Position numbers and translations under genes: made by a program. The notes beneath the pieces were generated by a model. The model saw nothing but the letters and a program-made list of their open reading frames with translations. It did no database searches and was not told where the DNA came from. Of a stretch of 64,000 bases of DNA, positions 1 through 10,100 are shown in pieces (positions within the stretch are counted from its first letter, which is position 1; each line of letters opens with the position of its first letter). The stretch covers positions 1 through 64,000 of the forward strand of contig JANQPD010000076.1 of the NCBI GenBank assembly GCA_028285465.1. Direction: 5' to 3'. This DNA is from Owenweeksia sp. (GTDB lineage: Bacteria; Bacteroidota; Bacteroidia; Flavobacteriales; Schleiferiaceae).

Positions 1-868
1 CTTTGGTTGTGATCTCGCGTTGTACTTCTTTAATAAAAATATCGAACTCCGGCATACCCGGCTCTACATCTGGCCCTAATACCGCTGCGTTTAACGAGTC
101 TGCTTCCAGGTTAAATGTAACGGAGCGCTCAACGATATGGGGCAAGGCCTGTAGTTTTTTACCCGAGGCTGCGCTGCCCGTAAAGGTGATGGTATCGCCC
201 GTTTGTACGTGCTCAACAATGCCCCGGCCCAGGCCACTCACCAACTGCAGGGCTCCTTCAGGTAAAATGTTAGCCTCTACAATAGCCCGCACTACTTCCT
301 CTGTCAGAAAAGAGGTATACTCTGAGGGTTTCACCACTGCGGGTACGCCTGCCATAAGGTTCACGGCTATTTTCTCCAGCATACCCCATACCGGAAAATT
401 AAAGGCGTTGATGTGCACGGCAACGCCCCGTTTGGGTACCATAATGTGGTGCCCGATAAAGGTTCCTCCCTTTGAAAGGGCTGCGGGTTGCCCATCCACG
501 TAATAAGGTAAATCCGGGAATTGCCTGCGCAAAGAGGCATTGGCAAATAAATTGCCTATACCCCCTTCAATGTCTACCCAGCTGTCTATCTTGGTAGCCC
601 CGGTCTGATAGCTGGTTTCGTAAAACGAATGCCTGCGTTCATGGAGATAGAGCGCCAGTGCCTTAAGCATGCGTCCACGCTCCTGAAAGGTCATTTTGCG
701 CAGTGCTGCTCCTCCTTTTTTACGCCCGTATTGCAGGATGGATGCATAATCAAGGCCCCGGCTGGATACAATGCCGATCGGGGCTCCGGTGATGGCATCA
801 ACGGCTTGTAACTCTTCGCCTTCCCCATCGGTCCAGGCACCCAGCACATAGTTTTGTATATTTTTCAT
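1..868 (-). CDS. paaZ: PaaZ, oxepin-CoA hydrolase / semialdehyde dehydrogenase (N-terminal part, cut by window edge)
   Basis: The minus-strand frame is open from an ATG at 868 to the left edge, giving 289 residues of an aldehyde dehydrogenase domain. PaaZ opens the oxepin-CoA ring with a C-terminal hydratase domain, which lies outside the window, and oxidises the resulting semialdehyde with this NADP-dependent domain. Visible are the cofactor-binding lysine K180 in VVKPSEYT, the glycine loop FTGSAASG near 229-236 and the general-base glutamate E255 in NLEADSLNAA. The catalytic cysteine would fall just past the edge. The start MKNIQNYVLGAW matches where the family usually begins. A TACCTTTA element lies 27 nt upstream. 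It belongs with the phenylacetate genes at 13-28 kb although unrelated genes separate them. A plain aldehyde dehydrogenase is less likely because the region around residues 138-190 matches PaaZ closely. Confidence 0.88.
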   Translation of the reverse strand, partial: MKNIQNYVLGAWTDGEGEELQAVDAITGAPIGIVSSRGLDYASILQYGRKKGGAALRKMTFQERGRMLKALALYLHERRHSFYETSYQTGATKIDSWVDIEGGIGNLFANASLRRQFPDLPYYVDGQPAALSKGGTFIGHHIMVPKRGVAVHINAFNFPVWGMLEKIAVNLMAGVPAVVKPSEYTSFLTEEVVRAIVEANILPEGALQLVSGLGRGIVEHVQTGDTITFTGSAASGKKLQALPHIVERSVTFNLEADSLNAAVLGPDVEPGMPEFDIFIKEVQREITTK

Positions 869-895
869 TCGGAAGAAAATACTTGTTTGGAGGGC

Positions 896-903
896 TAAAG
901 GTA
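896..903 (-). promoter_or_regulatory. Candidate -7 element (TACCTTTA) of paaZ
   Basis: On the minus strand this reads TACCTTTA, one base from the Bacteroidota -7 consensus TAnnTTTG, and sits 27 nt before the paaZ ATG. No clear -33 TTG was found at the expected distance. Confidence 0.35.
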
Positions 904-1055
904 CGGGCTATAGCCAGGGAGTACAAGTGCGTGCTTTACGGAGCTATGTTAAAGCCCATAAAGATGCCGGTCAAAAAGAAGGTTTCCTGGCCAGGTAATA
1001 TTTTGCTTACGCACTTTTTAACACAAATTTTCCTTTCTTTGAACCCTTCCGAAGG

Positions 1056-2207
1056 GTGCAAGCTTTTACGACAACAAGACACATTAAATTGAGCAAAATC
1101 AGGATATTGCATACCATACGCCAGGGGATGATCGGTGGAGGCGAAACGCATGTGCTGGACTTGGTAAGTGCATTGGATCCAGCGCTTTTCGAATCGGAGG
1201 TGTTGTCGTTTACAGACGGGGAAATGGTGAGCCGTCTCGCTGCACTGAACGTACCTTGCACGGTTATTTATACGGAAAAAGGCTTTGACTACAAGGTTTG
1301 GGGAAAGGTGTACGACTTGATCCGGAAAGGAAACTTTGACCTGGTACATGCGCATGGCACACGGGCTTGCTCCAACAGCTTCAGGGCTTCTAAAAAAAGT
1401 GGCCTGCCATTGGTTTATACCATTCATGGATGGTCTTTTCACCAGGATCAAGGTTTGTTAACGCGCACGGTACGCGAGCTCAGTGAGCGTTTTTTGGTGA
1501 ACCAAAGCGTTAGGAATGTAGCGGTATCGGAAAGCAACCGTGAAGAAGGCGTTAAGAAGCTCGGTATGCCCAACGCGGTGGTCATAAAAAACGGCATCAA
1601 TCTCCAAAAGTTTGACCCAGACAGAGTTTTTGAGCTCTCCCGGAACCACTTTGGAATACCGGAAGGAAAACTTCTTGTGGGCATGATCGCGCGCCTTACT
1701 GTACAAAAGGATCCACACACCTTCCTCAAAGCAGCTGCCGCGGTACTAAAGGTACTTGAGCACGTTCATTTTGTTTTAGTTGGAGGAGGCGACCTGGAAG
1801 AAAGTTGCCGCCAACTGGCGAAAGAACTAAACATAGAAGCCAGCGTAACATTTGCAGGGTTTCATACAAATGTGCCCGCTGTACTGAATATATTGGATGT
1901 GTATTGCCTGCCCTCTTTGTGGGAAGGGCTTCCCATAGGAATCCTGGAAGCCATGGCCATGCGCAAAGCCATTGTGGCTACCCCTGTAGACGGTACCAAG
2001 GAAATTTTAACGCATGGGCAAACCGGGCTTTTGTTTGATGAACAGGATGAGCAGCAACTGGCAAAGGCTTTACTGCACCTGTTGGAAAATCCTGCTATAC
2101 GCAAACAACTCGGGCAAAATGCGCAAAATGAAGTACGCAAGCATTATTCTACGCAGCGGGTGGCTGATGAGGTAGGAGCTTTGTATAAAGACGTTATCCG
2201 CGCTTAA
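1056..2207 (+). CDS. Glycosyltransferase family 4 (GT-B fold)
   Basis: This 383-residue protein has the two-domain plan of family 4 retaining glycosyltransferases, which add a sugar from a nucleotide donor to surface or capsular glycans or lipids. The N-terminal acceptor domain carries GGGETHVLDL near residues 27-36. The C-terminal donor domain carries the E-x7-E signature in EGLPIGILEAMA, followed by the usual VDGTKEIL and GQTGLLF segments. No signal or membrane helix is seen, so it acts on the cytoplasmic face. The start shown is GTG at 1056; an in-frame TTG at 1089 gives LSKIRILHTIRQG, closer to the usual beginning, and is an equal candidate. It stands alone between divergent paaZ and a convergent gene, so its substrate cannot be inferred. 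Confidence 0.85.
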   Translation: MQAFTTTRHIKLSKIRILHTIRQGMIGGGETHVLDLVSALDPALFESEVLSFTDGEMVSRLAALNVPCTVIYTEKGFDYKVWGKVYDLIRKGNFDLVHAHGTRACSNSFRASKKSGLPLVYTIHGWSFHQDQGLLTRTVRELSERFLVNQSVRNVAVSESNREEGVKKLGMPNAVVIKNGINLQKFDPDRVFELSRNHFGIPEGKLLVGMIARLTVQKDPHTFLKAAAAVLKVLEHVHFVLVGGGDLEESCRQLAKELNIEASVTFAGFHTNVPAVLNILDVYCLPSLWEGLPIGILEAMAMRKAIVATPVDGTKEILTHGQTGLLFDEQDEQQLAKALLHLLENPAIRKQLGQNAQNEVRKHYSTQRVADEVGALYKDVIRA

Positions 2208-2217
2208 CCCGTTTCTT

Positions 2218-2481
2218 TTAAAGCCGGGAGGTACTTTGCTTATCCTTCTTCCGGCCGAGTTTGCCGATCACCCCCAAAAGCAACAATACCCAAGGGGTGC
2301 CGTGCAGTAGCAGGTCAAACCAATCCATAAGCTGCATCCCCTCTGCACCACCGGCCACCCATTTCACTTTACCCCATATATGCGGCTCCGGAAAAAAGGG
2401 GGCAAGCCCCAGGGTTAATGCAACTACTGCAATAGGCAACAAATGCTTTCTACAAAAGATCAATAGGTTTTTCACGATCAA
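2218..2481 (-). CDS. Small membrane protein, uncharacterised
   Basis: This is an 87-residue protein with two predicted membrane helices, about residues 14-30 and 57-73, separated by a conserved-looking segment around GGAEGMQLMDWFDLLLHG. It ends in a basic tail. Similar short proteins occur in other Bacteroidota and are sometimes labelled RND transporter, but nothing here supports transport activity and no function is assigned. Its ATG overlaps the stop of the upstream KAS III-like gene by 4 nt, so the two are translationally coupled. Confidence 0.7.
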   Translation of the reverse strand: MIVKNLLIFCRKHLLPIAVVALTLGLAPFFPEPHIWGKVKWVAGGAEGMQLMDWFDLLLHGTPWVLLLLGVIGKLGRKKDKQSTSRL

Positions 2482-3542
2482 ATGCGGTAGGTAATCGCGT
2501 TTATATTCATACCTGCGCCAACGGAGGCCATAAGTACAACATCCCCAGGCCTAAGTTCGTGCCCCGCAAAATCATCCAACAATAACATATCGAGCAGCGT
2601 GGGTACGGTAGCCACAGAGCTGTTGCCCAAATACTGAATGGTCATCGGCATGATCCCTTCGGGCACCGCTTTTTTATAGGAACGGTAAAACCTTTTCACA
2701 ATGGCCTCGTCCATTTTTTCATTTGCCTGATGGATCAATATTTTTTTTATTTCTTCAACGCCCACCCCACTTTTGTCCAAACAACTTTTCATAGCCAGAG
2801 GCACCTGGTTCAAGGCAAATTCATAGATCTTATGCCCTTTCATTTTAATATACCGCGTTTCTTCGCCTAAATTGGTATTATAGGATTTGTCATAATAGAG
2901 GTAATACGCTTCTTCTTTGGTAAACGTTTGTGCCGCCACCGAAAGAATACCCTGGTCTCCCTCTCCTTCTACTGCTTCTATAACCGAAGCGGCGGCTCCA
3001 TCCGCGTAGATCATAGAATCCCGGTCATGCGGGTCTAGCACACGGCTTAGCGCTTCTGCCCCAATGATAAGGAATTTCTTTCCCTCTCCCGCTAGTATGT
3101 AATTGCGGGCAATAATCAGTCCTTGTATCCAACCCGGACAACCAAAAAGGATGTCATACGCCACACAGTCAGGATTTCTCACCCCAAGGTCGTGCTTTAC
3201 ACGGGAAGCCAGGCTTGGTAAGATATCCGTTTGCACCGTGCCACCGGGTATGTTTCCGAAATTGTGCGCTACAATAATGCCGTCCAATACCTCTATATCT
3301 AAACCGGCAGCGGCTATTGCCTTTTTTGCGGCTATACTGGCCATATCGGAAGTCTGGAGTTCCCGGCTTAAATAACGCCTCTCTTCAATGCCCGTAATGG
3401 CCTTGAATTTTTCAATGATCTCCGCGCTGTCCTTGTCTATTTTACTACCCGAAGCATCGTAGAAATGGGCATGGGCGAACCGAGCGTTAGGTATTACCTC
3501 CGTAGGGATATAAGCCCCTGTTCCTGTTATTTTGATGTTCAT
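2478..3542 (-). CDS. 3-oxoacyl-ACP synthase III-like enzyme (thiolase fold)
   Basis: This 354-residue protein is a KAS III (FabH-like) condensing enzyme, joining an acyl-CoA starter to malonyl-ACP or a related substrate. The full Cys-His-Asn triad is visible: C135 in FGCPGW, H271 in IHQANEK and N307 in LGNSSVATVP. The C-terminus has the usual GDVVLMASVGAGMN loop. It is slightly longer than housekeeping FabH (about 320-335), mainly around residues 20-45 and 220-235, so a specialised role in branched-chain or secondary lipid synthesis is possible. No acyl carrier protein or other fatty acid synthesis gene is next to it; its only partner is the coupled small membrane protein downstream. Confidence 0.85.
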   Translation of the reverse strand: MNIKITGTGAYIPTEVIPNARFAHAHFYDASGSKIDKDSAEIIEKFKAITGIEERRYLSRELQTSDMASIAAKKAIAAAGLDIEVLDGIIVAHNFGNIPGGTVQTDILPSLASRVKHDLGVRNPDCVAYDILFGCPGWIQGLIIARNYILAGEGKKFLIIGAEALSRVLDPHDRDSMIYADGAAASVIEAVEGEGDQGILSVAAQTFTKEEAYYLYYDKSYNTNLGEETRYIKMKGHKIYEFALNQVPLAMKSCLDKSGVGVEEIKKILIHQANEKMDEAIVKRFYRSYKKAVPEGIMPMTIQYLGNSSVATVPTLLDMLLLDDFAGHELRPGDVVLMASVGAGMNINAITYRI

Positions 3543-3786
3543 GTTGCACGATTGTCGTTCTCAATCCGAAAACAGAGGAGAGAAGCTGTACAGATTTGAC
3601 GCAAAGAACCGCAAAAAACACGAAAAACTCTACTCTTTAAACATGTTGCCTACTAAGCGTCCGCTTTTACCCTGTACATCATCCGGTAAATGCATTATGT
3701 CTTTGATAAAAAAATATTAACGTCATGTGAACAAAACCGTTTTTGTTTATGTTTTTGAAGAAATTGTTAAACAAAAATTGTTGATT

Positions 3787-4755
3787 ATGAAAAAGTTCCT
3801 TTTAAAATGGCCTATCTTATTGATTACCGCAGCTCTGCTTGCAGTGAGCTGTAGTGATGATGATGACGATAATGGCAACAATGATACCCAAAAAACCATT
3901 GCTGCCACTGTGGAGGGGGATGCCCGTTTTACACTCCTCCTGGACGCCTTAACCCGCACCAACCTGGTTGATGATTTGGCAGATGCCGGTGCAGAGTTTA
4001 CGGTTTTTGCGCCTAATGATGCTGCGTTTACGGCACTGTTGGGAGACATGGGATACAACAGTGTTGCTGAGTTGGAAACGGCTTTAACCACTCCTGTTTT
4101 ACGCAACATTTTACTGTATCATGTATTAGGTGCTAAGGTTACTTCTGATATGGTAGCTACCGGATACGCCACTACCGAAGCCACAAATGCAGACGGGGAT
4201 AAGCTAAGCTTGTTTACCCGCAGCAGCGGAGGTGTTTCTGTCAACGGTATCAGCAATGTGGAAGACCCCGACATTATGGCCTCAAATGGGGTAATTCATG
4301 AAGTGACTGCGGTACTTATGCCCTTAAATATTGTACAATTGGTTGCTTTGAACACAGAAACCTATTCTTCCCTTACCGCTGCCTTAGGTGCTGCAGATGG
4401 TAATTTGGTGGCTGTGTTGAGTAGCGAAACAGATATATACACCGTTTTTGCCCCGGACGATGATGCCTTTGCCGATTTGTTAACCACTACCGGTAGCGCT
4501 GACTTAAACGAACTGATCACCAATTTAGGCGGTACAGATGTGCTGGCTAATGTCTTGTTATACCATGTTGTATCGGGTAATATCAGAGCAGAAGATCTTT
4601 CTAACGGCCCTGTACCTACTGCTTTCCCCGGTAATTCTATTGACGTAGTCGTAGGTAGCGAAGTAACCCTTAACGGTACAAGCACAGTTAAAGAAACGAA
4701 TATACAGGGAACGAATGGGGTAGTGCACCGCATTAGTGCTGTATTGCAACCCTAA
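3787..4755 (+). CDS. Lipoprotein with two fasciclin (FAS1) domains
   Basis: From the ATG at 3787 the product is 322 residues. The frame extends upstream to a GTG at 3727, but only the later ATG gives a proper lipoprotein signal: MKKF, a hydrophobic stretch, then the lipobox LAVSC followed by an Asp-rich spacer (SDDDDDNGNN). Two FAS1 domains follow, about residues 36-170 and 178-322. Each has the TVFAPNDAAF or TVFAPDDDAF motif and ends with a YHV...NGVIHEV/NGVVHRI block. FAS1 proteins act in adhesion at the cell surface. The acidic residues after the cysteine resemble surface-export signals of Bacteroidota lipoproteins, which suggests surface exposure. The gene is monocistronic and ends at a strong hairpin. 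Confidence 0.88.
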   Translation: MKKFLLKWPILLITAALLAVSCSDDDDDNGNNDTQKTIAATVEGDARFTLLLDALTRTNLVDDLADAGAEFTVFAPNDAAFTALLGDMGYNSVAELETALTTPVLRNILLYHVLGAKVTSDMVATGYATTEATNADGDKLSLFTRSSGGVSVNGISNVEDPDIMASNGVIHEVTAVLMPLNIVQLVALNTETYSSLTAALGAADGNLVAVLSSETDIYTVFAPDDDAFADLLTTTGSADLNELITNLGGTDVLANVLLYHVVSGNIRAEDLSNGPVPTAFPGNSIDVVVGSEVTLNGTSTVKETNIQGTNGVVHRISAVLQP

Positions 4756-4785
4756 TTTGTTTAGCGACACAATTATCCTCATACC

Positions 4786-4820
4786 AAAGCGCCCCGCAAT
4801 GCGGGGCGCTTTATTTTTCT
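4786..4820. terminator. Bidirectional Rho-independent terminator
   Basis: A perfect 12-bp stem (4786-4797 pairing with 4801-4812, arms starting AAAGCGCCCC) with a 3-nt AAT loop and T-rich flank lies between the convergent fasciclin and prolyl oligopeptidase genes. The A/T ends of the stem let it serve both strands. Confidence 0.85.
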
Positions 4821-4840
4821 ATATCGCTTTTTAAAAAGCC

Positions 4841-7012
4841 TTATCCCTTTTCCATTGTCTCTTTGCTTCCGGGTAGTTTTCCATAGCCCATATTCCAGAA
4901 AAGGAATGCCCATTTATCTGCCTGCTCCTGGATGATCTTATCGGTTGGTTTTCCGGCTCCATGCCCGGCATTGGTCTCAATACGGATCAATACGGGCTTT
5001 TTTCCTGTATGATACTCCTGCAAACGCGCTGCAAATTTAAAGCTATGGGCGGGCACCACCCGGTCGTCATGATCTCCGGTAAATACCATGGTGGCCGGAT
5101 AGCTTGTGCCTTCTGTAAGTGCATGGTAGGGAGAATAGCCATACAGGTATTCAAACATTTCCTTACTATCTTCTGCAGTACCGTAATCGTATGCCCAACC
5201 GGCACCTGCCGTAAACTTATTGTAACGCAGCATATCCAAAACACCTACCGCGGGAAAAGCTACCTTAACCAAGTCCGGGCGCTGGGTCATTGTTGCTCCT
5301 ACCAGCAGACCTCCGTTAGACCCTCCGGCTATGGCAAGTTTATCTCCTGTAGTATACTTATTAGCTATCAGGTACTCCGCTGCGGCAATGAAATCGTCAA
5401 ATACGTTTTGTTTGTTCATCTTGGTACCTGCACTGTGCCATTCCTCCCCATATTCTCCTCCTCCACGCAGGTTAGCCACGGCATACACGCCTCCATTTTC
5501 TAAAAACAGAATGTTTGAGGTGCTGAAGCTCGGAGTAAGACTGATGTTAAACCCTCCATAGCCATACAGCAAAGTAGGGTTTGTACCATCCAGGGCCACT
5601 CCTTTTTTATGCGTAATGATCATCGGTACTTTTGTCCCGTCTTTTGATTGATAAAATACCTGGGTAGAAGTATACTGCTCCGGATCAAAGTCTACCCCGC
5701 TCTTATTGTACACCGATGACGCTCCGCTGGCAATGTCGTATTTGAACGTGGTCCCCGGATATACGTAGCTGGTAAAGCCATAATAGATCACCGTATCTTC
5801 CACCCTACCGCCAAAGCCTCCTGCCGAACCAAGGCCAGGCAACTCAATTTCACGTTCCATCTCTCCCTCCATACTGTATTGGTATACCTTTTCGGTAGCA
5901 TCTACCATATAGGTAGTAAAGAATTTGCCCCCAGCGGTACCTACGCTTAATACGTGCTCTGTTTCGGGGATGAAGTCCTGCCAATGCTCAACCCCCAGCT
6001 TATCGTAGGTGGTGCTTACAACCCTGCCATTTGGTGCATTCAGGTTGGTTTCAATAAATAGCTGCTCTCCTTCTGTATGAATAATACTATGGTCATTTTC
6101 ATAATTGGCTACCATATTTACGATGGGAGCGCCAGCTACGTCCAGGCGCTGTATGTACAGCTCATTCCCTGTGGTGGAAGTAGCTGCGGAGATTACCAGG
6201 TAGTTGTTGTCTTCCGTAACATATCCTCCTACGTACCTGCGTGGCGTTTTTTCTCCGCCAAAAATGAGCTTATCTGTATTTTGAGGGGTGCCCAATTGAT
6301 GAAAGTACAACTTGTGGTATTGAGTCATTCCGCTCAATGTACTGCCCTCCTTGGGTTTGTCGTAACTGCTGTAGTAAAAGCCTTCTTTGCCCTTCCAGCT
6401 AAGGCCCGAGAACTTGACATCTACCAGGGTGTCTTCTACCTGTTCCTTTGTTTCTGCATTAAGTACAATTACTTTGCGCCAATCCGAGCCTCCTTCTGAG
6501 ATCTGGTACGCCAACAAACTGCCATCATCCGTGAAGCTTAAACCAGCCAGCGAAGTAGTGCCGTCTTCAGAGAATTCATTGGGGTCGAGAAAAACTGCGG
6601 CTTCATCCTTGCTTTCACCGTTTTTAAACCGCAACAATACATACTGGTTCTGCAAACCGTTATTTTTATAAAAATAGGTGTAATTCCCCCTTACAAAGGG
6701 AGCCCCTACTTTTTCATAGTTCCAAAGGTTTGTTAAACGGGAATTGATCTCTTCACGATAAGGGATCTCTTCCAGGTAACCGAAGGTGACTTCATTCTGT
6801 GCCTTTACCCAAGACTCCGTCTCTTCGCTTAGATCATCTTCCAGCCAACGGTACGGGTCTGGCACCTCTGTACCAAAATACGTGTCGTATACACTGGTGT
6901 CTTTCCTGGTTTCGGGATAGTTCAATGTGGTTTCGTTTTCTGTTTCTGCGGGATTGCTACACGCACCAAGTGCTATAAGGGCCACCAGTGCAGTAATTTT
7001 CTTGTTTTCCAT
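4841..7012 (-). CDS. Prolyl oligopeptidase family lipoprotein (S9A)
   Basis: The chosen ATG at 7012 gives 723 residues starting with a lipoprotein signal (MENKKITALVALIALGAC). An upstream in-frame start at 7072 would bury that signal. After the cysteine comes an N-terminal strand region YPETRKDTSVYDTYFG typical of S9A, a beta-propeller to about residue 430, and a C-terminal alpha/beta-hydrolase domain. The triad is complete: S565 in GGSNGGLL, D649 in DHDDRVVP and H684 in NAGHGAG, spaced as in known prolyl oligopeptidases. It cleaves short peptides after proline, here anchored in the envelope, probably feeding peptide uptake. It is single-gene, with a shared terminator downstream. Confidence 0.93.
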   Translation of the reverse strand: MENKKITALVALIALGACSNPAETENETTLNYPETRKDTSVYDTYFGTEVPDPYRWLEDDLSEETESWVKAQNEVTFGYLEEIPYREEINSRLTNLWNYEKVGAPFVRGNYTYFYKNNGLQNQYVLLRFKNGESKDEAAVFLDPNEFSEDGTTSLAGLSFTDDGSLLAYQISEGGSDWRKVIVLNAETKEQVEDTLVDVKFSGLSWKGKEGFYYSSYDKPKEGSTLSGMTQYHKLYFHQLGTPQNTDKLIFGGEKTPRRYVGGYVTEDNNYLVISAATSTTGNELYIQRLDVAGAPIVNMVANYENDHSIIHTEGEQLFIETNLNAPNGRVVSTTYDKLGVEHWQDFIPETEHVLSVGTAGGKFFTTYMVDATEKVYQYSMEGEMEREIELPGLGSAGGFGGRVEDTVIYYGFTSYVYPGTTFKYDIASGASSVYNKSGVDFDPEQYTSTQVFYQSKDGTKVPMIITHKKGVALDGTNPTLLYGYGGFNISLTPSFSTSNILFLENGGVYAVANLRGGGEYGEEWHSAGTKMNKQNVFDDFIAAAEYLIANKYTTGDKLAIAGGSNGGLLVGATMTQRPDLVKVAFPAVGVLDMLRYNKFTAGAGWAYDYGTAEDSKEMFEYLYGYSPYHALTEGTSYPATMVFTGDHDDRVVPAHSFKFAARLQEYHTGKKPVLIRIETNAGHGAGKPTDKIIQEQADKWAFLFWNMGYGKLPGSKETMEKG

Positions 7013-7070
7013 ATTGTTTGGGGTTTTTTGGCATGAACCATAGGGCAGGTAAATATAAGCAGCTAACTTC

Positions 7071-7103
7071 AAAAAAAATCCCTGCCGGTAATACCGGCAG
7101 GGA
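7071..7103 (-). terminator. Rho-independent terminator of the giant T9SS gene
   Basis: TCCCTGCCGGTA (7079-7090) pairs with TACCGGCAGGGA (7092-7103). On the minus strand the stem is followed by eight T residues (7078-7071), just after the stop of the 2026-residue gene. Confidence 0.85.
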
Positions 7104-7130
7104 CTTTTCTATTTTAAAGAAAGAAAGTGT

Positions 7131-10100
7131 CTAATCCTGAAAAACTACTCTAAACACTTTAAAGCCTTTTTCACTACTCACTTTCACATTGTATACACCT
7201 GCTGCCAAATCAGAAATCCCTATCTCCTGACGGCCGGTGTTGCTGAAGTTGTAGCTGCGCAAAAGCCTGCCATCGATGGCCAATATCTCTACATCCAGCT
7301 TCTGGCTGTTTTTATCCATATCTTCAACATAGAACGCTCCTTTGGCCGGGTTCGGATATAAGGTTACCGTAGAAAGCTCATGTTCATCCAGGCTTATATC
7401 ACAATCTTCTACATAAATACTTACGGTAGCATCATCATCGGGACACGCAGCTCCACTCACTTCGTAGCGGAAGTCATAAGTCGCTCCTGCGGTCACTGCG
7501 GACGGATCAAAGTTGCTGCCGGTAAGGCCACCGCTGCTGTTCACATCCACCCAGGTTCCACCTGCCGTTACGCCTCCACCTAAATAGGTGCTGAGATCTA
7601 CTACAGCTGACGTATCGCAAAGGGTATCCGCTGCATCCGTTCCGGCATTGAGGGTTGCTTCTACCACACCCTGAACAGAATCTGCCGTACTGATACAAGC
7701 ACCGCTCACTATCATCTCATAAACATAGTAGTAGCGCGTAGGACCAAAGTCTGAGCTGTCTGCAGTAAGCAGGTTAGGCACCCCGTAAGGATAGCTTGCA
7801 CCTGCCGTTGGGCGCCACAAAATACCTGTACCGCTAATGGGGATCACGCCCATGAAGTAGGTACCTGCAGCCAGGAAGATGCCCACCTCTTTCTGGCTTG
7901 TATCCGCACCGGCAAAGCTCACCAGCTTACTTACCTGCAAGGTATCTGTTCTTGTAGGATCCAAAATGGCTACTACAAAATCCAGCGCTCCGTTTACAGC
8001 AAAGGTGGCCGAATCAATACGCACATCCTGATGCGCAGTGATAAACTGGCCATTTGTGAAGTTCCCTGTGGGGTAGGCATTGGCGCTGATGTTCAGCCCG
8101 GGGCCAACCACAGCACCAGGGCCGTTGCTCAATACAGATTGGGCCTTGAAAGTGCTGGTCACCGTAATAGGTACGTCAACGCTGTCGCCATAGGCAATGA
8201 AGTCATCATTGGCATCTGTCCACAAAATATCCGAGGCCGAAGTAACGCCTGAAAGGGTAGCCGTACCGGGGCCGCAAGTCGTATCACCCGTAAGAACCGG
8301 GGCCAGGAGACCTGCACAGCTAGCGCAGGCATCAACCTGTATGTCAAAGAATGCCGTATCCGCAGGACAGCCGGCTATACCTGGTACGGTATAATACAGG
8401 GTGTAATTACCTGCTAATGCCACAGGGTCTAGTATACTACCTGTGAGGCTGCCTCCAAGACCTGTACCGCCCCAGGTACCACCGGTTGCGGCATCTGCGG
8501 TAAGGAAAGTGCTCATGTCTACAGTACCTCCGTTATCACAGAAGGCCAGGGTGCTGCCGTTTCCGGCACTAAGGCTTATGATGTACGAGGTAACGGTTTG
8601 GGCAGTACCCATGCACATTTTGCTTACTACCAGATCAAAGGTGTAATAAATACGTGCCTGGCTGGAAAAGTTAGTACTGTCAATACTCATCAGGCCAGCC
8701 AAAGTGTAGGGGTAAGATGCTCCCGCGGTAGACCTGAAGAGCTGACCTGCACCGCTGATGAAATCTACATTCATGAAGTACACCCCTGGTGTGAGTACCA
8801 GGCCTACAGGCACCTGGTAGTCTCCGGTGGTAGTCCCTGTGGTGAATTCAGCGCTACGCTGCAATTCTGTATTTCCGCTGTCGTCTAACGAAATACGCAC
8901 GGCAGCTGTTACCTCGCCATTTGCACGTACCGTCATGCTGTCAATGCGAATGGTATCCATTACGGTAATCCATTGCCCATTGCTAAAGTTGCCAAACCCA
9001 CTGGCCGCGATGCTCGTTAACGGACCTACGTTTCCGGTGAGCCCTCCGTAGGCTGCCTCTATGACACTAACCGTGGTGTCGTTAGACGTAAAGAACGATA
9101 GCGTATCGTCATCGCTAAACACTACCTGGTTGGCCCCGTTTAACAGCACGAGGTTGCTGCCCAGTGTTGTATTGAACCCGGTAAGTCCAGGTGTACAAAT
9201 ACTGTCGTTAGCCACATTAGAGGCAAAGGAGGCGCAACTGGTAGCAAAAGCAAAAGGACCTACCCAGGTGCTCACATTACCTAAACCGCAGGAGTCCTGC
9301 ACATAAAATTCGTATCCTGTACCAGCTGTAAGGCTTGACAGGCTCAGTGTGTCATTGGTTGCAGCCATAGGTGTGCCTGTACCAAATGCAAAACCTGCCG
9401 GGCCATATTCCACATTCCAGTTAGAGGCGCCCCCGGTGGTCCAGAAGATATCCGCAGAAGTAGCCGTGATGTTGGTTACACCCAGTGCTGTGGGATCCGG
9501 GCATGCAGGCAGGGCTTCGTAAAAGAAATCGTCTACGTATACCTCCCATATATCTGTACCGTGTACGAATGCCACGTACTCTGCAGTACCAATAGCGGTT
9601 GTATTATCCAGCGGTATGGTAAACTCTGTATATACATCTGCGGTAGAGTTGGTCACCGTATCCAATATAACCAAAGTAGAAGCAACAAGTGGATCACTCA
9701 TCACTCCGATATATAGCTCTTGTCCTCCGTCTTCAAAAGCTGCCTTAAACCGGATCTGGTTCAAGCCGGAAGGAAGGTCAGAGAACTGGGGGCTTACCAA
9801 TATCGCGGTATCACCTCCTCCAAAATCACCATCATTTAATTCCACAGAGTTGGGTAAGCTTGGTGCGGGGTCAACCCCTGCATCGGGAGAGTCGTTGAGC
9901 TCTATGTCATTGGCACCCGGTCCGGTAACGGACCAGCAAGCGATACCGCCAAAAGGATCCTGGGCAGCTGCACCATCAAAATTCTGGCTGTAGGGAGCTG
10001 TAAAAGGTGCACATGAAGTAACAAAGCTAAAAGGGCCTACCCAACCGCTTACATCTCCTACTCCGCAGCTATCCTGCACGTAGAAATCGTACATAGTAGC

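Noticed and set aside
3-503. Plus-strand open frame of 166 codons
   Set aside because: It is antisense to paaZ, whose motifs fill the other strand.
936-1729. Minus-strand frames opposite the glycosyltransferase (171 and 93 codons)
   Set aside because: Family 4 glycosyltransferase motifs are on the plus strand; the minus frames have no recognisable content.
3532-3720. Plus-strand frame of 62 codons before the fasciclin gene
   Set aside because: Starts inside the KAS III-like gene on the other strand and has no coding character; the fasciclin start is explained by the lipoprotein signal at 3787.
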